From Methylophilales bacterium (GTDB lineage Bacteria > Pseudomonadota > Gammaproteobacteria > Burkholderiales > Methylophilaceae), in contig CP081940.1 of NCBI GenBank assembly GCA_019823025.1, positions 558,001-622,000 on the forward strand: a stretch of 64,000 nt of DNA, read 5' to 3'. Under the pieces are notes generated by a model. The model had not been told where the DNA came from and made no database searches. It was given only the letters and a program-made list of their open reading frames with translations. The position numbers and the translations under genes are program-made. The first letter of the stretch is position 1. The number at the start of each line of letters is the position of its first letter. Shown one piece after another: positions 28,382 through 38,105 of the stretch.

Positions 28382-28839
28382 GCTCTCTTTACCTCATTAA
28401 CTCTATTTGCTTTGGCAGCTTGATTAAGTATTCCATTAATATATTTATAGCCATCCGCCCCACCATAGGTTTTTGCAATTTCAACCGCTTCATTTATAAC
28501 CACTTTATATGGTACGGACATAGAATACTTAAGTTCATATAATGAGAAATATATAATTGATAACTCAATTGGGCTTAGTTCCTCATAACTTCTATCAATA
28601 TATGATTCAATTTCTTGCTTTAAAGAGTCAATATTTTTAAAGACTCCAGATAATATTTCTTCATACAAGTCTTGATCTGCTCGAATAAAGTCTGGGTCAT
28701 CTTGTATGTCTTTTTTAATTTGAGTGATATCAATTTGATTTACGAGACCCCGATAAACACTTTTCATGACCAATTCTCGTGACTTACGCCTATTGTTGAT
28801 CTTTTTTTTTCTTGATTGTGGTTTTGGTTTTAAAGTCAT
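28378..28839 (-). CDS. nusB: Transcription antitermination factor NusB
   Basis: All-helical RNA-binding factor that acts with NusE/S10 in antitermination on rRNA operons. It has 153 residues. Seen: RRKSRELVMKSVYRGLVN near the N-terminus, LSPIELSIIYFSLYELKYSMSVPYKVVINEAVEIAKTYGG and YKYINGILNQAAK at the C-terminus. It overlaps ribH by four bases; ribH-nusB is a near-universal pair. Confidence 0.95.
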   Translation of the reverse strand: MTLKPKPQSRKKKINNRRKSRELVMKSVYRGLVNQIDITQIKKDIQDDPDFIRADQDLYEEILSGVFKNIDSLKQEIESYIDRSYEELSPIELSIIYFSLYELKYSMSVPYKVVINEAVEIAKTYGGADGYKYINGILNQAAKANRVNEVKRA

Positions 28840-29276
28840 ATATCACTTACTAATAAAGCCATTTCAATAGCACCGGCAGCAGCTTCTTTACCTTTTATTT
28901 TGGTCCTCGCAAAAGCTTCTTCGCCTGAATTTGTAGTGATAATTGCATTAATAACCGGAATGTTATGCCTTAATTGAACTTGCATTAGACCGTTAGCTGA
29001 TTGATCGGATACTACCTCAAAGTGATATGTTTCTCCCCGAATTACGGCTCCAACACCGATTAGTACATCAAACTTTTTTTTTGTTGCATAAGCATTGATC
29101 ATCATTGGAATTTCAAGTGCGCCTGGAACCTCTTTTTTCAAAATATGATTTTCATCAATACCCTCATGTATTAACTGGTCGACACAGGAATTCAGCAACT
29201 CTTTTACAACGGACTCATTGAAACGAGAATAAACAATACCTACATTTAAGCTTTTAATATCTTTCTTGCTCAACAT
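28836..29276 (-). CDS. ribH: 6,7-dimethyl-8-ribityllumazine synthase RibH
   Basis: Penultimate step of riboflavin synthesis. It has 146 residues. Seen: VGIVYSRFNESVVKELL, VPGALEIPMMINAYA, and the catalytic-His segment GAVIRGETYHFEVVSDQSANGL. Typically follows ribBA; here the upstream neighbour is a transporter 12 bases away on the same strand, so the riboflavin genes are scattered. Precursor supply links to ribF at 12096. Confidence 0.95.
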   Translation of the reverse strand: MLSKKDIKSLNVGIVYSRFNESVVKELLNSCVDQLIHEGIDENHILKKEVPGALEIPMMINAYATKKKFDVLIGVGAVIRGETYHFEVVSDQSANGLMQVQLRHNIPVINAIITTNSGEEAFARTKIKGKEAAAGAIEMALLVSDI

Positions 29277-29288
29277 TTAATCCTTAGT

Positions 29289-30842
29289 TTAAAGAAAGAT
29301 GATTATACCTTTTTGTAGGGCATTAAGAATTCCTAAAGTGATAGGCACTCCAACTACAATCCAGGCAAGAGGTAGTAGAATCTTTTGCATTGAGGTATTT
29401 GTAACAGATGCAACTACTGGTGAATTGGTTTGAGTTCCTTTTATTGCACCTTGTTCAGCTTTTAACTCTTCTGGTGTCATACCAAACTTTTTATTTACTG
29501 GCTTAACTAATAAATTCAAAATAAAGCCTGCAACTAAAAGCATTGCCAAAATTTTAAAACTTGAGTTATAAGCTTGGTCTGTTGGAATACCCATGCTTAA
29601 TTGATATTCTCTTAGGTAAGAAATAAGCATTGGTCCTACAATTCCAGCTAATGACCATGCTGTCAAAAGTCTGCCATGAATAGCACCAACGTGTTGTGTT
29701 CCGAAAATATCCGCTAAATAAGCAGGAATCGTTGCAAAACCTCCTCCATACATTGTAAGAATAACCAATGTAATAAGAACAAAAGTAGCTATATATTGAT
29801 TTATGCCTGCCCATGGAGCTGCCAAATAAAGCGCTGTTCCTAGACTAAAAAATATTGCATATGTTAACTTCCTGCCAAGAAAATCAGATGATGATGCCCA
29901 AAAAATTCTTCCTATAATATTGGCTAATGATAGCAATGCACCAAATCCTGTGGCAATTGCACCTATAATAAGTGGGTCAAAACTACTCGCTGCAATCTCT
30001 TGAAACATTGGCTTTGCGACAGACAATACACCAATACCCGCAGAAACATTTAAGCATAGAACTCCCCATAACAACCAAAATTGTGGAGTTTTGTGAGCAT
30101 TGCTAACATGAACATGACTTGAAGAAATCATATTGTTTGTTTTTCTTGCAACCTGATTCCACCCTTCTGGCTTCCAACCCTCAGCAGGAACACGATATCC
30201 AAATGCACCGATGGTCATCGCAATAAGATATATTAATCCCATAATGAAAAAAGTTTCTCCCACTCCATTCGCTTTAATTAGATAATCTCCTAAAGGCATT
30301 CCAATCATAGCGCCACCTCCAAATCCCATGATTGCCATTCCAGTCGCTAAGCCTCTTCGATCAGGAAACCATTTAATCAAAGTTGAGACAGGTGAAATAT
30401 AACCAAGACCCAATCCTATACCGCCTATTACACCAGCACCCAACCAAATAAGCCATAATTGATGAAGTGATACTCCTAAGGATGTCACCATAAGACCGCC
30501 ACCCCAAAATATAGCAGCAGCTACGCCTGCCTTTCTTGGTCCGGCTTTTTCTAACCAATGTCCAAATAGAGCTGCTGCCAGTCCTAAAAAAACAATTGCA
30601 ATAGCGAAAGTCCAGACAACATCACTCCGCATCCAATCACACGAAGTAATAAAAATGCGCTCAAAGAAACTTACATCGGCACCACATTCAGTACCTACCA
30701 ATTTTGTAAGTTCAGGCCAAAAAATACTAAACCCATAAATCATTCCAATTGATAAGTGAATCATTAATGCTGCAGGAGGCACCATCCACCTATTAAAAGA
30801 TTTATCTGCGACAATTTTGTTTTTTGCAAGAGAATCAAACAT
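29289..30842 (-). CDS. MFS transporter of the oxalate/formate antiporter (OFA) type
   Basis: Inner-membrane transporter of 517 residues with twelve or more hydrophobic segments. Seen: PAALMIHLSIGMIYGFSIFWP in the first segment, FGGGAMIGMPLGDYL, an MFS motif A-like loop at ASSDFLGRKLTYAIFF, and GGGFATIPAYLADIFGTQHVGAIHGR, which is typical of OFA-family members. Two charged insertions lie before and after the second half, and the C-terminus carries a further hydrophobic segment. Substrate is probably a small carboxylate; formate would suit a methylotroph, but that is a guess. It diverges from phoB; 132 bases lie between the starts. Confidence 0.78.
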   Translation of the reverse strand: MFDSLAKNKIVADKSFNRWMVPPAALMIHLSIGMIYGFSIFWPELTKLVGTECGADVSFFERIFITSCDWMRSDVVWTFAIAIVFLGLAAALFGHWLEKAGPRKAGVAAAIFWGGGLMVTSLGVSLHQLWLIWLGAGVIGGIGLGLGYISPVSTLIKWFPDRRGLATGMAIMGFGGGAMIGMPLGDYLIKANGVGETFFIMGLIYLIAMTIGAFGYRVPAEGWKPEGWNQVARKTNNMISSSHVHVSNAHKTPQFWLLWGVLCLNVSAGIGVLSVAKPMFQEIAASSFDPLIIGAIATGFGALLSLANIIGRIFWASSSDFLGRKLTYAIFFSLGTALYLAAPWAGINQYIATFVLITLVILTMYGGGFATIPAYLADIFGTQHVGAIHGRLLTAWSLAGIVGPMLISYLREYQLSMGIPTDQAYNSSFKILAMLLVAGFILNLLVKPVNKKFGMTPEELKAEQGAIKGTQTNSPVVASVTNTSMQKILLPLAWIVVGVPITLGILNALQKGIIIFL

Positions 30843-30935
30843 GAAAAGATATCCTAGAATTTTTATTTAATTGTTTTTTTTAATAATACTACATGAAAAA
30901 AAATATTCAGGATGTAAAAAAAAATACTTAATTAA

Positions 30936-30964
30936 TGTCATAAATTTGTCATATTAATGTCATA
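30936..30964 (+). promoter_or_regulatory. Triple Pho box upstream of phoB
   Basis: The heptamer TGTCATA occurs at 30936, 30947 and 30958, exactly 11 bases apart. The first two form TGTCATAAATTTGTCAT, a near-perfect match to the enterobacterial PhoB site. The array ends ten bases before the phoB ATG at 30975, and CATAAT at 30961-30966 could serve as -10. Autoregulation of phoBR by phosphate limitation is the straightforward reading. Confidence 0.8.
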
Positions 30965-30974
30965 ATATAAAATA

Positions 30975-31670
30975 ATGGCAGCTAATATACTTATCGTAGA
31001 AGATGAAAATGCAATTTTAGAATTAATTGCTCTAAATCTTCATCAATCGGGTTTTAATCCCCTAAGAGCAATCAGTGCAGAAATTGCCGACAGCCTAGTC
31101 AAAAATACATTACCGGATTTAATCGTTTTAGATTGGATGTTGCCCGGTATGGATGGCATTACTTTTGCTAAAAGACTGCGTGCTAATTCTGATACAAAAA
31201 AAATTCCAATTATCATGTTAACTGCTAAAAGTGAGGAAGATAATAAAATTATGGGTTTAAATTCTGGAATTGACGATTATCTCACCAAACCCTTCAGCCC
31301 AAAAGAGCTTATCGCAAGAATCAATGCTCTGCTTCGAAGAAGCTCTCCTGAATTAACTGATGAACCAGTAAATATTTTAGATCTTTCTTTGGACCCCCTC
31401 CAGCATCAATTAACTATCAAAGGCAAACTAATTAAAATTGGGCCAACTGAATTTAAAATACTTCACTTATTTATAAAAAATTTAAATAAAGTTTTTAGTA
31501 GAAATCAAATTATGGATAGAGTCTGGGGAAATAAATCTGAAATTGATGATAGAACAGTTGATGTTCATATCAAAAGAATCCGTGCCTGCCTTGCAAATGA
31601 AGGCTATGATAAAATCATCAGAACAATACGGGGTGCAGGTTATAGCGTTTCGGAAAAACATCTCTCATAA
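30975..31670 (+). CDS. phoB: Phosphate regulon response regulator PhoB
   Basis: OmpR-class response regulator of 231 residues. Receiver domain at 1-120 with acidic pair ED at 9-11, phospho-acceptor D53 (VLDWMLPGMDG) and K105 in LTKPFSP. C-terminal winged helix at 130-228 with GPTEFKILHLFIKN, DRTVDVHIKRIRACL and RTIRGAGYSV. A triple Pho box and no Shine-Dalgarno stand in front of the ATG. It is followed by phoR after 50 bases. The identification as PhoB rather than another OmpR member rests on both sequence and the Pho box. Confidence 0.93.
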   Translation: MAANILIVEDENAILELIALNLHQSGFNPLRAISAEIADSLVKNTLPDLIVLDWMLPGMDGITFAKRLRANSDTKKIPIIMLTAKSEEDNKIMGLNSGIDDYLTKPFSPKELIARINALLRRSSPELTDEPVNILDLSLDPLQHQLTIKGKLIKIGPTEFKILHLFIKNLNKVFSRNQIMDRVWGNKSEIDDRTVDVHIKRIRACLANEGYDKIIRTIRGAGYSVSEKHLS

Positions 31671-31720
31671 AAATATAAAGTTATAATGAATTTAATTTTT
31701 AACATTAAAGAATAATTGCC

Positions 31721-33019
31721 TTGCAAGATATTAGACTCCGAACCTTCATATTTATTACTCTCATCTTTCTATTAAGCATTGTTGTCTCAAAATTATTTAG
31801 CTTCGATATAGCAGTTATTTTTTTCATAATAAGTTTAATTATTTATCTCATTTCTCATATCTTTTGGATAAATGAATTATCTAAATGGCTAGATAAACCT
31901 AAAGCCTCAGAAATTCCTGATGGAAAGGGTATTTGGCAAGACATATTTTCTAAAATATACAAAAACTACAGATTCGATACCAAATCAAAAAAAGATCTCA
32001 CTACTGCTATGGAACAGTTTGTCCAGGCAGCAGACGCCCTCTTAGATGGTGTTGTTTCATTAAATGATTCAAACGAAATTATTTGGTGCAACAAAAGAGC
32101 GCAGCTAATGTTTGGCATACATCCAAAAAAAGACTTAAATAAACCTATTCAGCATATTTTTAGGAATTCAGAATTTAAAAAATATCTTGACGCGGGAGAT
32201 TATGAAACTCCACTTCAAATTGATACTGAAAACTATATTAATCATATCGAAGTAAAAATAATTCCTTTTGGAAGGTATCAAAAACTCCTTACAGCAAGAG
32301 ATATATCATCAATACTTAAAAATGAATTAGTTAGAAAAGAATTTGTGTCTAATTTTACCCATGAATTAAAAACACCTCTCACCGTGATAACAGGTTTTAT
32401 CGAAACACTAGATCAGCCAAAAAATAATCTTACTAAAGATACAAAAGAAATATTTACGCTCATGAGTGATCAGGCAAATAGGATGAAGGATCTAATAAAT
32501 GATTTATTACTACTTTCAAATATTGAAGCGAGCCTAAACAAAAATAGGTCGGAAAAAATTTCTGTTAAAAGATTGTTTGAAAATATCAAGATATCCACAA
32601 CCAAAATAAACAAAAAGAAACAGAAAATTAAATTTGATATCGATAATGAATTAAATATTTATGGATCAAAAAGTGAAATACAAAGTGCATTCACAAATCT
32701 AATCAGCAATGCTGTCCGCTATACACCTGAGAAAGGTAATATTCTTATTACATGGCGCCTTATAAATAACTTACCAATTATGGAAGTAACTGATAGTGGC
32801 GTAGGAATACCAAAAGATAAAATTAACAGGATCACCGAGCGATTTTATCGAGTAGATGAGGATAGAAGCAGATCTTCGGGAGGCACAGGGCTTGGCCTAT
32901 CAATTGTAAAAAATATTATGTTGCAACATCAGGGCCAATTAGAAATATCAAGTGAATTAAATAACGGGAGTACCTTTAAGCTAATATTCCCTAAAGATAG
33001 AATAATAAAATCTTCATGA
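31721..33019 (+). CDS. phoR: Phosphate regulon sensor histidine kinase PhoR
   Basis: Inner-membrane kinase of 432 residues. Two hydrophobic segments near 8-25 and 30-50 with almost no periplasmic loop, a linker, a PAS domain at about 95-195, HisKA with H214 (SNFTHELKTPLTV) and HATPase with NLISNAVRYTP, DSGVGIP and GGTGLGLSIVKN. The short periplasmic part is the PhoR signature, since signalling goes through PstSCAB/PhoU. The start is a TTG (LQDIRLR). No pst or phoU genes follow; a lipoprotein gene overlaps the end by four bases instead. Confidence 0.93.
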   Translation: MQDIRLRTFIFITLIFLLSIVVSKLFSFDIAVIFFIISLIIYLISHIFWINELSKWLDKPKASEIPDGKGIWQDIFSKIYKNYRFDTKSKKDLTTAMEQFVQAADALLDGVVSLNDSNEIIWCNKRAQLMFGIHPKKDLNKPIQHIFRNSEFKKYLDAGDYETPLQIDTENYINHIEVKIIPFGRYQKLLTARDISSILKNELVRKEFVSNFTHELKTPLTVITGFIETLDQPKNNLTKDTKEIFTLMSDQANRMKDLINDLLLLSNIEASLNKNRSEKISVKRLFENIKISTTKINKKKQKIKFDIDNELNIYGSKSEIQSAFTNLISNAVRYTPEKGNILITWRLINNLPIMEVTDSGVGIPKDKINRITERFYRVDEDRSRSSGGTGLGLSIVKNIMLQHQGQLEISSELNNGSTFKLIFPKDRIIKSS

Positions 33020-33717
33020 GAAGATTTTTTTTAATTCTCTCTTTATTTTTAATGGGTTGTAATTCGTCATTAGAAAGGAAGGATTCTACACAATATGACA
33101 AAGGCTCTTTCAATCAGCTCACAAAGACAGATTTTGACAGAATGGCTGATTATGAAATTAAAGAGAATACCGAAAGTTTAAGAATTCTTGCGTTAAAGTT
33201 TTATAAAAAAAATCCTGCGGAGCTGAGGAAAACCACATCAGACAGCCCTGAAGTTACAGTCAACTGGCTATTTACAACCCAACATAGCTGGAAATTTAAA
33301 GAAATTAACGATGCCCAAGGAATTGAAGCACTTGATCAAGTGTTTGATGAGAATTTCAAAGGTGACAGAGTGCTGTCACTTATTACCGGTTTATACACTA
33401 TGCTAATAACGGCCCATGACAATCAAAAAGAATTTGATATGTTTGATTCACTTGACCCACAACTTATCTACAACGCCGCTCGAAATGTTGAAGTCATTGT
33501 TTGGCGACTATCGACAAAAAAGAAAAAAAATGGAGAGCTATTCCTTGTTACAAATGAAATTAATGATGATTCTCAAAACCTATCATTTGAAAGAGAGTTT
33601 GGAAAAATTATTGGTAGAACGGATTATTTTGCTTACGTATTATCTGAAAAAAAAGAGCGGTACATAACAAGAGCCGTTCAAGGCACGACATTGAATATAT
33701 TATTACCATTTCTATAA
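33016..33717 (+). CDS. Predicted lipoprotein of unknown function, behind phoBR
   Basis: The product has 233 residues and a clear type II signal ([14 protein letters not shown], lipobox LMGC with Cys15), so it should be lipid-anchored in the periplasm after LspA processing. The remainder is soluble with alternating helices and strands; I recognise no domain. The region [20 protein letters not shown] resembles proteins annotated only as hypothetical in betaproteobacteria, but I cannot name the family. Start overlaps the phoR stop (ATGA), so expression with phoBR is likely. The end overlaps the convergent oxidoreductase by six bases. Confidence 0.72.
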   Translation: MRRFFLILSLFLMGCNSSLERKDSTQYDKGSFNQLTKTDFDRMADYEIKENTESLRILALKFYKKNPAELRKTTSDSPEVTVNWLFTTQHSWKFKEINDAQGIEALDQVFDENFKGDRVLSLITGLYTMLITAHDNQKEFDMFDSLDPQLIYNAARNVEVIVWRLSTKKKKNGELFLVTNEINDDSQNLSFEREFGKIIGRTDYFAYVLSEKKERYITRAVQGTTLNILLPFL

Positions 33718-36700
33718 CAATATTTTTTCGATTCCACCTTTTGTTGCCTTTTCAACATAGTCTTCAAGCCAACCTTCTCCCAGGTTATGTTTAGCTAATT
33801 CAACAACAATATAATCAGCAGTTGTTTTAGTATCATCCCCATACCGCTGAAGTCCCTGAAGGCATGATGGACAAGACGTTAAAATCTTAACTGGTTTTTC
33901 ATCCATCGTTGCATTAACAGGCAACTCTGAAATTCCTTTTTGAATTTCTTCTTGTTTTCTTAATTTCACCTGTGACGCTATATCTGGTCTGCTGGCTGCA
34001 AATGTTCCAGACTCACCACAGCATTTGTCATTCAAAGGCACAGATTGATTCATCAGAGTGCTTGCCACCTTTGTAGGCTCATATGTTTTCATTGGGCTAT
34101 GACATGGATCATGATACATATATTGTTGACCCGAAATTCCATCCATCTTAATATTTTTTTCCATCAGGTACTCATGAATGTCTAAAAGGCGACATCCAGG
34201 AAATATCTTTTCAAATTCATATTTTTGTAGTTGATCCATACAAGTACCACAAGACACAATTACCGTTTTAATATCTAAATAATTTAGAGTGTTTGCGACC
34301 CTGTGGAACTGAACTTGATTGTCTGACGTAATCTCCTGACCTTTAATTTCATCACCTGACGAAGTTTGAGGATACCCACAACAAAGGTATCCGGGCGGTA
34401 ACACTGTGACCGCTCCAACTTCAAATAACATAGCTTGAGTTGCAAGGCCTACTTGAGAAAATAATCTTTCAGACCCGCAGCCAGGAAAATAAAAAACAGC
34501 CTCAGATTCTTCATTCGTTTTACTTATATTTCTGATTACGGGAACTACTTTATCATCCTCAATACCCAATAATCCTCTAGATGTTTTTGTTGGCATATTT
34601 TTAGGCATTGGCCTATTCAAAAAATGAATAGTTTGTGTAATTACGTCAGGTTTTTTAACGGTTGCAGCTGGTGATATTTTAGAAAAATTTGTTAATTTTA
34701 ATTTTTTTAAAACCTTATGTCCCCATCGTTGAATTTTATAGCCATAATCAATCATCACTTTTCTCATTAGTTTGATTGTTAATGGGTCCTTTAAATTTAG
34801 ATAGGTAATTGCAATTGAGTTTCCAAAATTAAAGTGCTTCTTACCTTGTTCTCTTAAAAAATTTCTCATTGAAATTGAGACTTCACCGTAATCAATATCA
34901 ACGGGACATGGAGCTAAACATTTGTGGCAAACTGTACAATGATCTGCGACATCGTTAAATTCATCAAAATGTTTAATTGAAATGCCTCTTCTAGTTTGCT
35001 CTTCATATAAAAAAGCTTCGACAAGCAATGATGTTGCCAAAATCTTATTTCTAGGGCTATAAAGCAAATTAGCTCTTGGCACATGAGTGGCGCATACCGG
35101 CTTACATTTACCGCACCTCAGACAATCACTCACTGAATCTGCGATAGAGCCAATTGTTGACTGATTCATAATAATTGATTCCTGCTCCAATAAGCCAAAG
35201 CTCGGTGTATAAGCATTCATCAACCCTGAGCCAGGTAACAACTTACCTCTATTAAAGTTTCCATTAGGGTCGACCTTATTCTTATATTCAGCAAAGGTAT
35301 TTATTGCTGATGGTTCTAAGAATTCCATCTTTGTAATTCCAATGCCATGCTCTCCAGAAATAACGCCATCTAAACTTTTAGCCAGATTCATGACACGAGC
35401 AACAATTTTTTGAGCCTCTTGCATCATTTCATAATTGTCTGAATTTACAGGAATGTTTGTATGGATATTGCCATCACCCGCATGCATATGAAGTGCCACA
35501 AAGAGTCTTGATTTCAAAATGTCTTGATGCTTTTTATTGATAATCTCTCTTATATCAGCGTATTCTCTCCCATTAAATATATCCTCTAAAGGTTTTTTTA
35601 ATTCACTCTTCCATGAGATCGTTAGTTTATGGGATTGTATTAGGTCAAAAATTGTATTATCGCCAATGAATTCAGATAATTCTGGATAATCTTTTGAAGT
35701 CGTTTGAAACCCATCCAAATAGCTTACCCATTTACTTTTAACAGAAGCAAGATGTTTTAGTGCGATATGTTTCTTTTCTTCAATAACGCCTTCATCCAAA
35801 TCATTTTTAAAATTGCTTAAAAAATTAAAATTAAATAACGCTTCCAACTCTGTAATTAATTTTAATTTATTAGAAATAGATTGTTCGATATTTATTTTTT
35901 CAATTTCATTGGCATACCTACCAAGATTGGGCAGGGGAATAACAACATCTTCATTTATTTTAAAAGCATTTGTATGTTTAGCGATTGCCGCTGTTCTAGC
36001 CCTATCTAGCCAAAACCTCTTTCTGGCTTCCGCCGAAACTGCAATAAAACCCTCTCCATTTTTTATGTTTGCAATTTGAACAACTTTTGAAGCAACTGAA
36101 CCAAGCTCATCTTCATCATTTGAGGCAATATCTGCAATTAATACCATCTTGGGTCTCTCTGATCTTGTTGCTTTTGTAGAATAACCAACAGCTCTTATGT
36201 ACCTCTCATCTAAGTGCTCAAGACCAGCCAGGGAAACGCCTTCAAATTCTTTTAAATATTCTGTAATTTGGACGATAGAAGGAACAGCGTCGCTGACACT
36301 TCCAAAAAATTCTAAGCAGACGGTCCTGATATGTTCAGGCATTTTATGGAGAATAAATCTTGCTGAAGTTATTAGTCCGTCACATCCCTCTTTCTGAACA
36401 CCTGGCAGCCCACTTAAAAACTTATCAGTGACATCCTTACCTAATCCAGCTTTTCTAAAGTTAGCGCCAGATATTTCAAGAATTTCAGGGTTTTCTTTAG
36501 GGTTGATACCATTTTCATCAAACTTAGTTATCTGAAATTTAACTGTTTCAGTATCATGAACCTTGCCTAAGTTGTGAGCCAACCTTTCAATTTCAACCCA
36601 ATCTCCATTAGGATCAACCATCTTCCAAGAAGCAAGGTTATCTAAAGCCGTTCCCCAAAGAACAGCTTTTTTTCCACCCGCGTTCATCGCAACGTTTCCA

Positions 36701-37563
36701 CCTATGCATGAAGCATCAGCAGAAGTCGGATCTGTTGCAAATTCTAAACCTGCATTTGATGCAACTTCCATCGCTCTTCTTGTAACAAGCCCTGCGCCAC
36801 AATGAATTGTTGGAACTGTTTGGGTAATTCCAGGTAAATTTTTATATTCGACTTGACTCACACTGTCTAGCTTTTCTGTATTTATTACTACTGACTGAGA
36901 TACTAGTGGGATTGCACCACCAGTGTAGCCAGTCCCCCCGCCTCGAGGTATTATCGTTAAACCTAACTTGATGCAAGCCTTTACGATGGTGGACACTTCC
37001 AATTCAGTGTCCGGATTTACTACTACGAACGGTAACTCAACACGCCAATCAGTAGCATCTGTAACATGAGAAACTCTTGCTAAGCCATCAAACTGAATGT
37101 TGTGTTTTTTAGTATATTTCTTAAGTCTAGAATAAACTTTTTTTCTTAACTTTTTTACTTGTTGGAACTCTAACTCAAATTCATCAATCGCAGTTCTAGC
37201 AGCTTTTGTTAACTGCGCTGCCTTCATGTTGCCAAAGCTTCTATCTTCAATACTCTGAACCCTGTGGCGCATTGCTTTCAGAAGCATATTTAGTCTTTTT
37301 TTATTTTCTAATAAGTCATCTTGGAGATAAGGATTTCTTTTCACGACCCATAAATCACCTAAAACTTCAAAAAGCATTTTTGCAGAACGCCCAGTTTTTC
37401 TCTCAGATCTTAACTCTAGGATGATATTCCATATATCATGGCCAAGAAAACGTATAACAATTTCTTTATCCGAAAAAGAGGTGTAGTTGTAAGGTATCTC
37501 TCTTAATCTATCTGAAGAAGAGGATGGAAGCTTAGCTAATACAGATGATAGGGGTGCGTTCAT
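33712..37563 (-). CDS. Giant FAD-binding oxidase / Fe-S / CCG-domain oxidoreductase (DUF3683 type)
   Basis: Single chain of 1283 residues. Roughly in order: an N-terminal DUF3683-like helical region (1-165); an FAD-binding type 4 domain with [13 protein letters not shown] near 205; a glycolate/D-lactate dehydrogenase-like C-terminal part to about 780 with [14 protein letters not shown] and GEHGIGI; two [4Fe-4S] motifs, [11 protein letters not shown] near 812 and [12 protein letters not shown] near 871; and two CCG halves with CCGYP near 1057 and CCGESG near 1179. It is a fused GlcD/GlcF- or Dld-like 2-hydroxyacid dehydrogenase expected to feed quinone. The substrate is unknown. The same fusion is known from other betaproteobacteria. 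Confidence 0.85.
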   Translation of the reverse strand: MNAPLSSVLAKLPSSSSDRLREIPYNYTSFSDKEIVIRFLGHDIWNIILELRSERKTGRSAKMLFEVLGDLWVVKRNPYLQDDLLENKKRLNMLLKAMRHRVQSIEDRSFGNMKAAQLTKAARTAIDEFELEFQQVKKLRKKVYSRLKKYTKKHNIQFDGLARVSHVTDATDWRVELPFVVVNPDTELEVSTIVKACIKLGLTIIPRGGGTGYTGGAIPLVSQSVVINTEKLDSVSQVEYKNLPGITQTVPTIHCGAGLVTRRAMEVASNAGLEFATDPTSADASCIGGNVAMNAGGKKAVLWGTALDNLASWKMVDPNGDWVEIERLAHNLGKVHDTETVKFQITKFDENGINPKENPEILEISGANFRKAGLGKDVTDKFLSGLPGVQKEGCDGLITSARFILHKMPEHIRTVCLEFFGSVSDAVPSIVQITEYLKEFEGVSLAGLEHLDERYIRAVGYSTKATRSERPKMVLIADIASNDEDELGSVASKVVQIANIKNGEGFIAVSAEARKRFWLDRARTAAIAKHTNAFKINEDVVIPLPNLGRYANEIEKINIEQSISNKLKLITELEALFNFNFLSNFKNDLDEGVIEEKKHIALKHLASVKSKWVSYLDGFQTTSKDYPELSEFIGDNTIFDLIQSHKLTISWKSELKKPLEDIFNGREYADIREIINKKHQDILKSRLFVALHMHAGDGNIHTNIPVNSDNYEMMQEAQKIVARVMNLAKSLDGVISGEHGIGITKMEFLEPSAINTFAEYKNKVDPNGNFNRGKLLPGSGLMNAYTPSFGLLEQESIIMNQSTIGSIADSVSDCLRCGKCKPVCATHVPRANLLYSPRNKILATSLLVEAFLYEEQTRRGISIKHFDEFNDVADHCTVCHKCLAPCPVDIDYGEVSISMRNFLREQGKKHFNFGNSIAITYLNLKDPLTIKLMRKVMIDYGYKIQRWGHKVLKKLKLTNFSKISPAATVKKPDVITQTIHFLNRPMPKNMPTKTSRGLLGIEDDKVVPVIRNISKTNEESEAVFYFPGCGSERLFSQVGLATQAMLFEVGAVTVLPPGYLCCGYPQTSSGDEIKGQEITSDNQVQFHRVANTLNYLDIKTVIVSCGTCMDQLQKYEFEKIFPGCRLLDIHEYLMEKNIKMDGISGQQYMYHDPCHSPMKTYEPTKVASTLMNQSVPLNDKCCGESGTFAASRPDIASQVKLRKQEEIQKGISELPVNATMDEKPVKILTSCPSCLQGLQRYGDDTKTTADYIVVELAKHNLGEGWLEDYVEKATKGGIEKILL

Positions 37564-37691
37564 TTAATACAGTCGTTTTTAAGGGTTAAGAATACCATGC
37601 AAGGATTTCGGTACAAAGTATTATTTAATTATAGTATCTCTCATAACATATGAGAGAATATATATATGATTATTCAGTATTATTAAAGTTC

Positions 37692-38105
37692 ATGCTTTGG
37701 ATTAAATCTTTTCATATCATCTTTATGGTTACTTGGTTTGCCGGGCTGTTTTATCTTCCAAGATTGTTTGTCTACCATTCAATGGCCGTTGATAAAATAA
37801 GTATTGATAGATTTATTATTATGGAAAGAAAACTTTTGTATGGAATTATGACACCGGGAGGCATTCTTACAATTGCATTTGGTTTTTGGTTAATGTTTCA
37901 ATATAACTATTCAGGCATATGGCTGCATCTTAAAATCCTTTGTGTATTACTTTTAAGTATTTATCATTTATATTGTTTTAAATATTTTTTTGCTTTTAAA
38001 GAAAATAAAAATAAACACAGTCATATTTTTTTTAGATGGTTTAATGAAGTCCCAGTTGCATTTCTTATAATTATAATTTTTTTAGTGGTATTTAAACCTT
38101 TATGA
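37692..38105 (+). CDS. hemJ: Protoporphyrinogen IX oxidase HemJ
   Basis: Membrane protein with four hydrophobic segments that oxidises protoporphyrinogen IX in heme synthesis. Seen: FHIIFMVTWFAGLFYLPRLFVYH at the N-terminus, the second-half LHLKILCVLLLSIYHLYCF, and FFRWFNEVPVAFLI, all HemJ signatures. The start ATG at 37692 (MLWIKSFHIIF) corresponds to the family; an ATG at 37650 adds 14 residues. It gives heme for the oxidase cluster a few kilobases away. The end overlaps the PfkB gene by four bases. Confidence 0.87.
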   Translation: MLWIKSFHIIFMVTWFAGLFYLPRLFVYHSMAVDKISIDRFIIMERKLLYGIMTPGGILTIAFGFWLMFQYNYSGIWLHLKILCVLLLSIYHLYCFKYFFAFKENKNKHSHIFFRWFNEVPVAFLIIIIFLVVFKPL

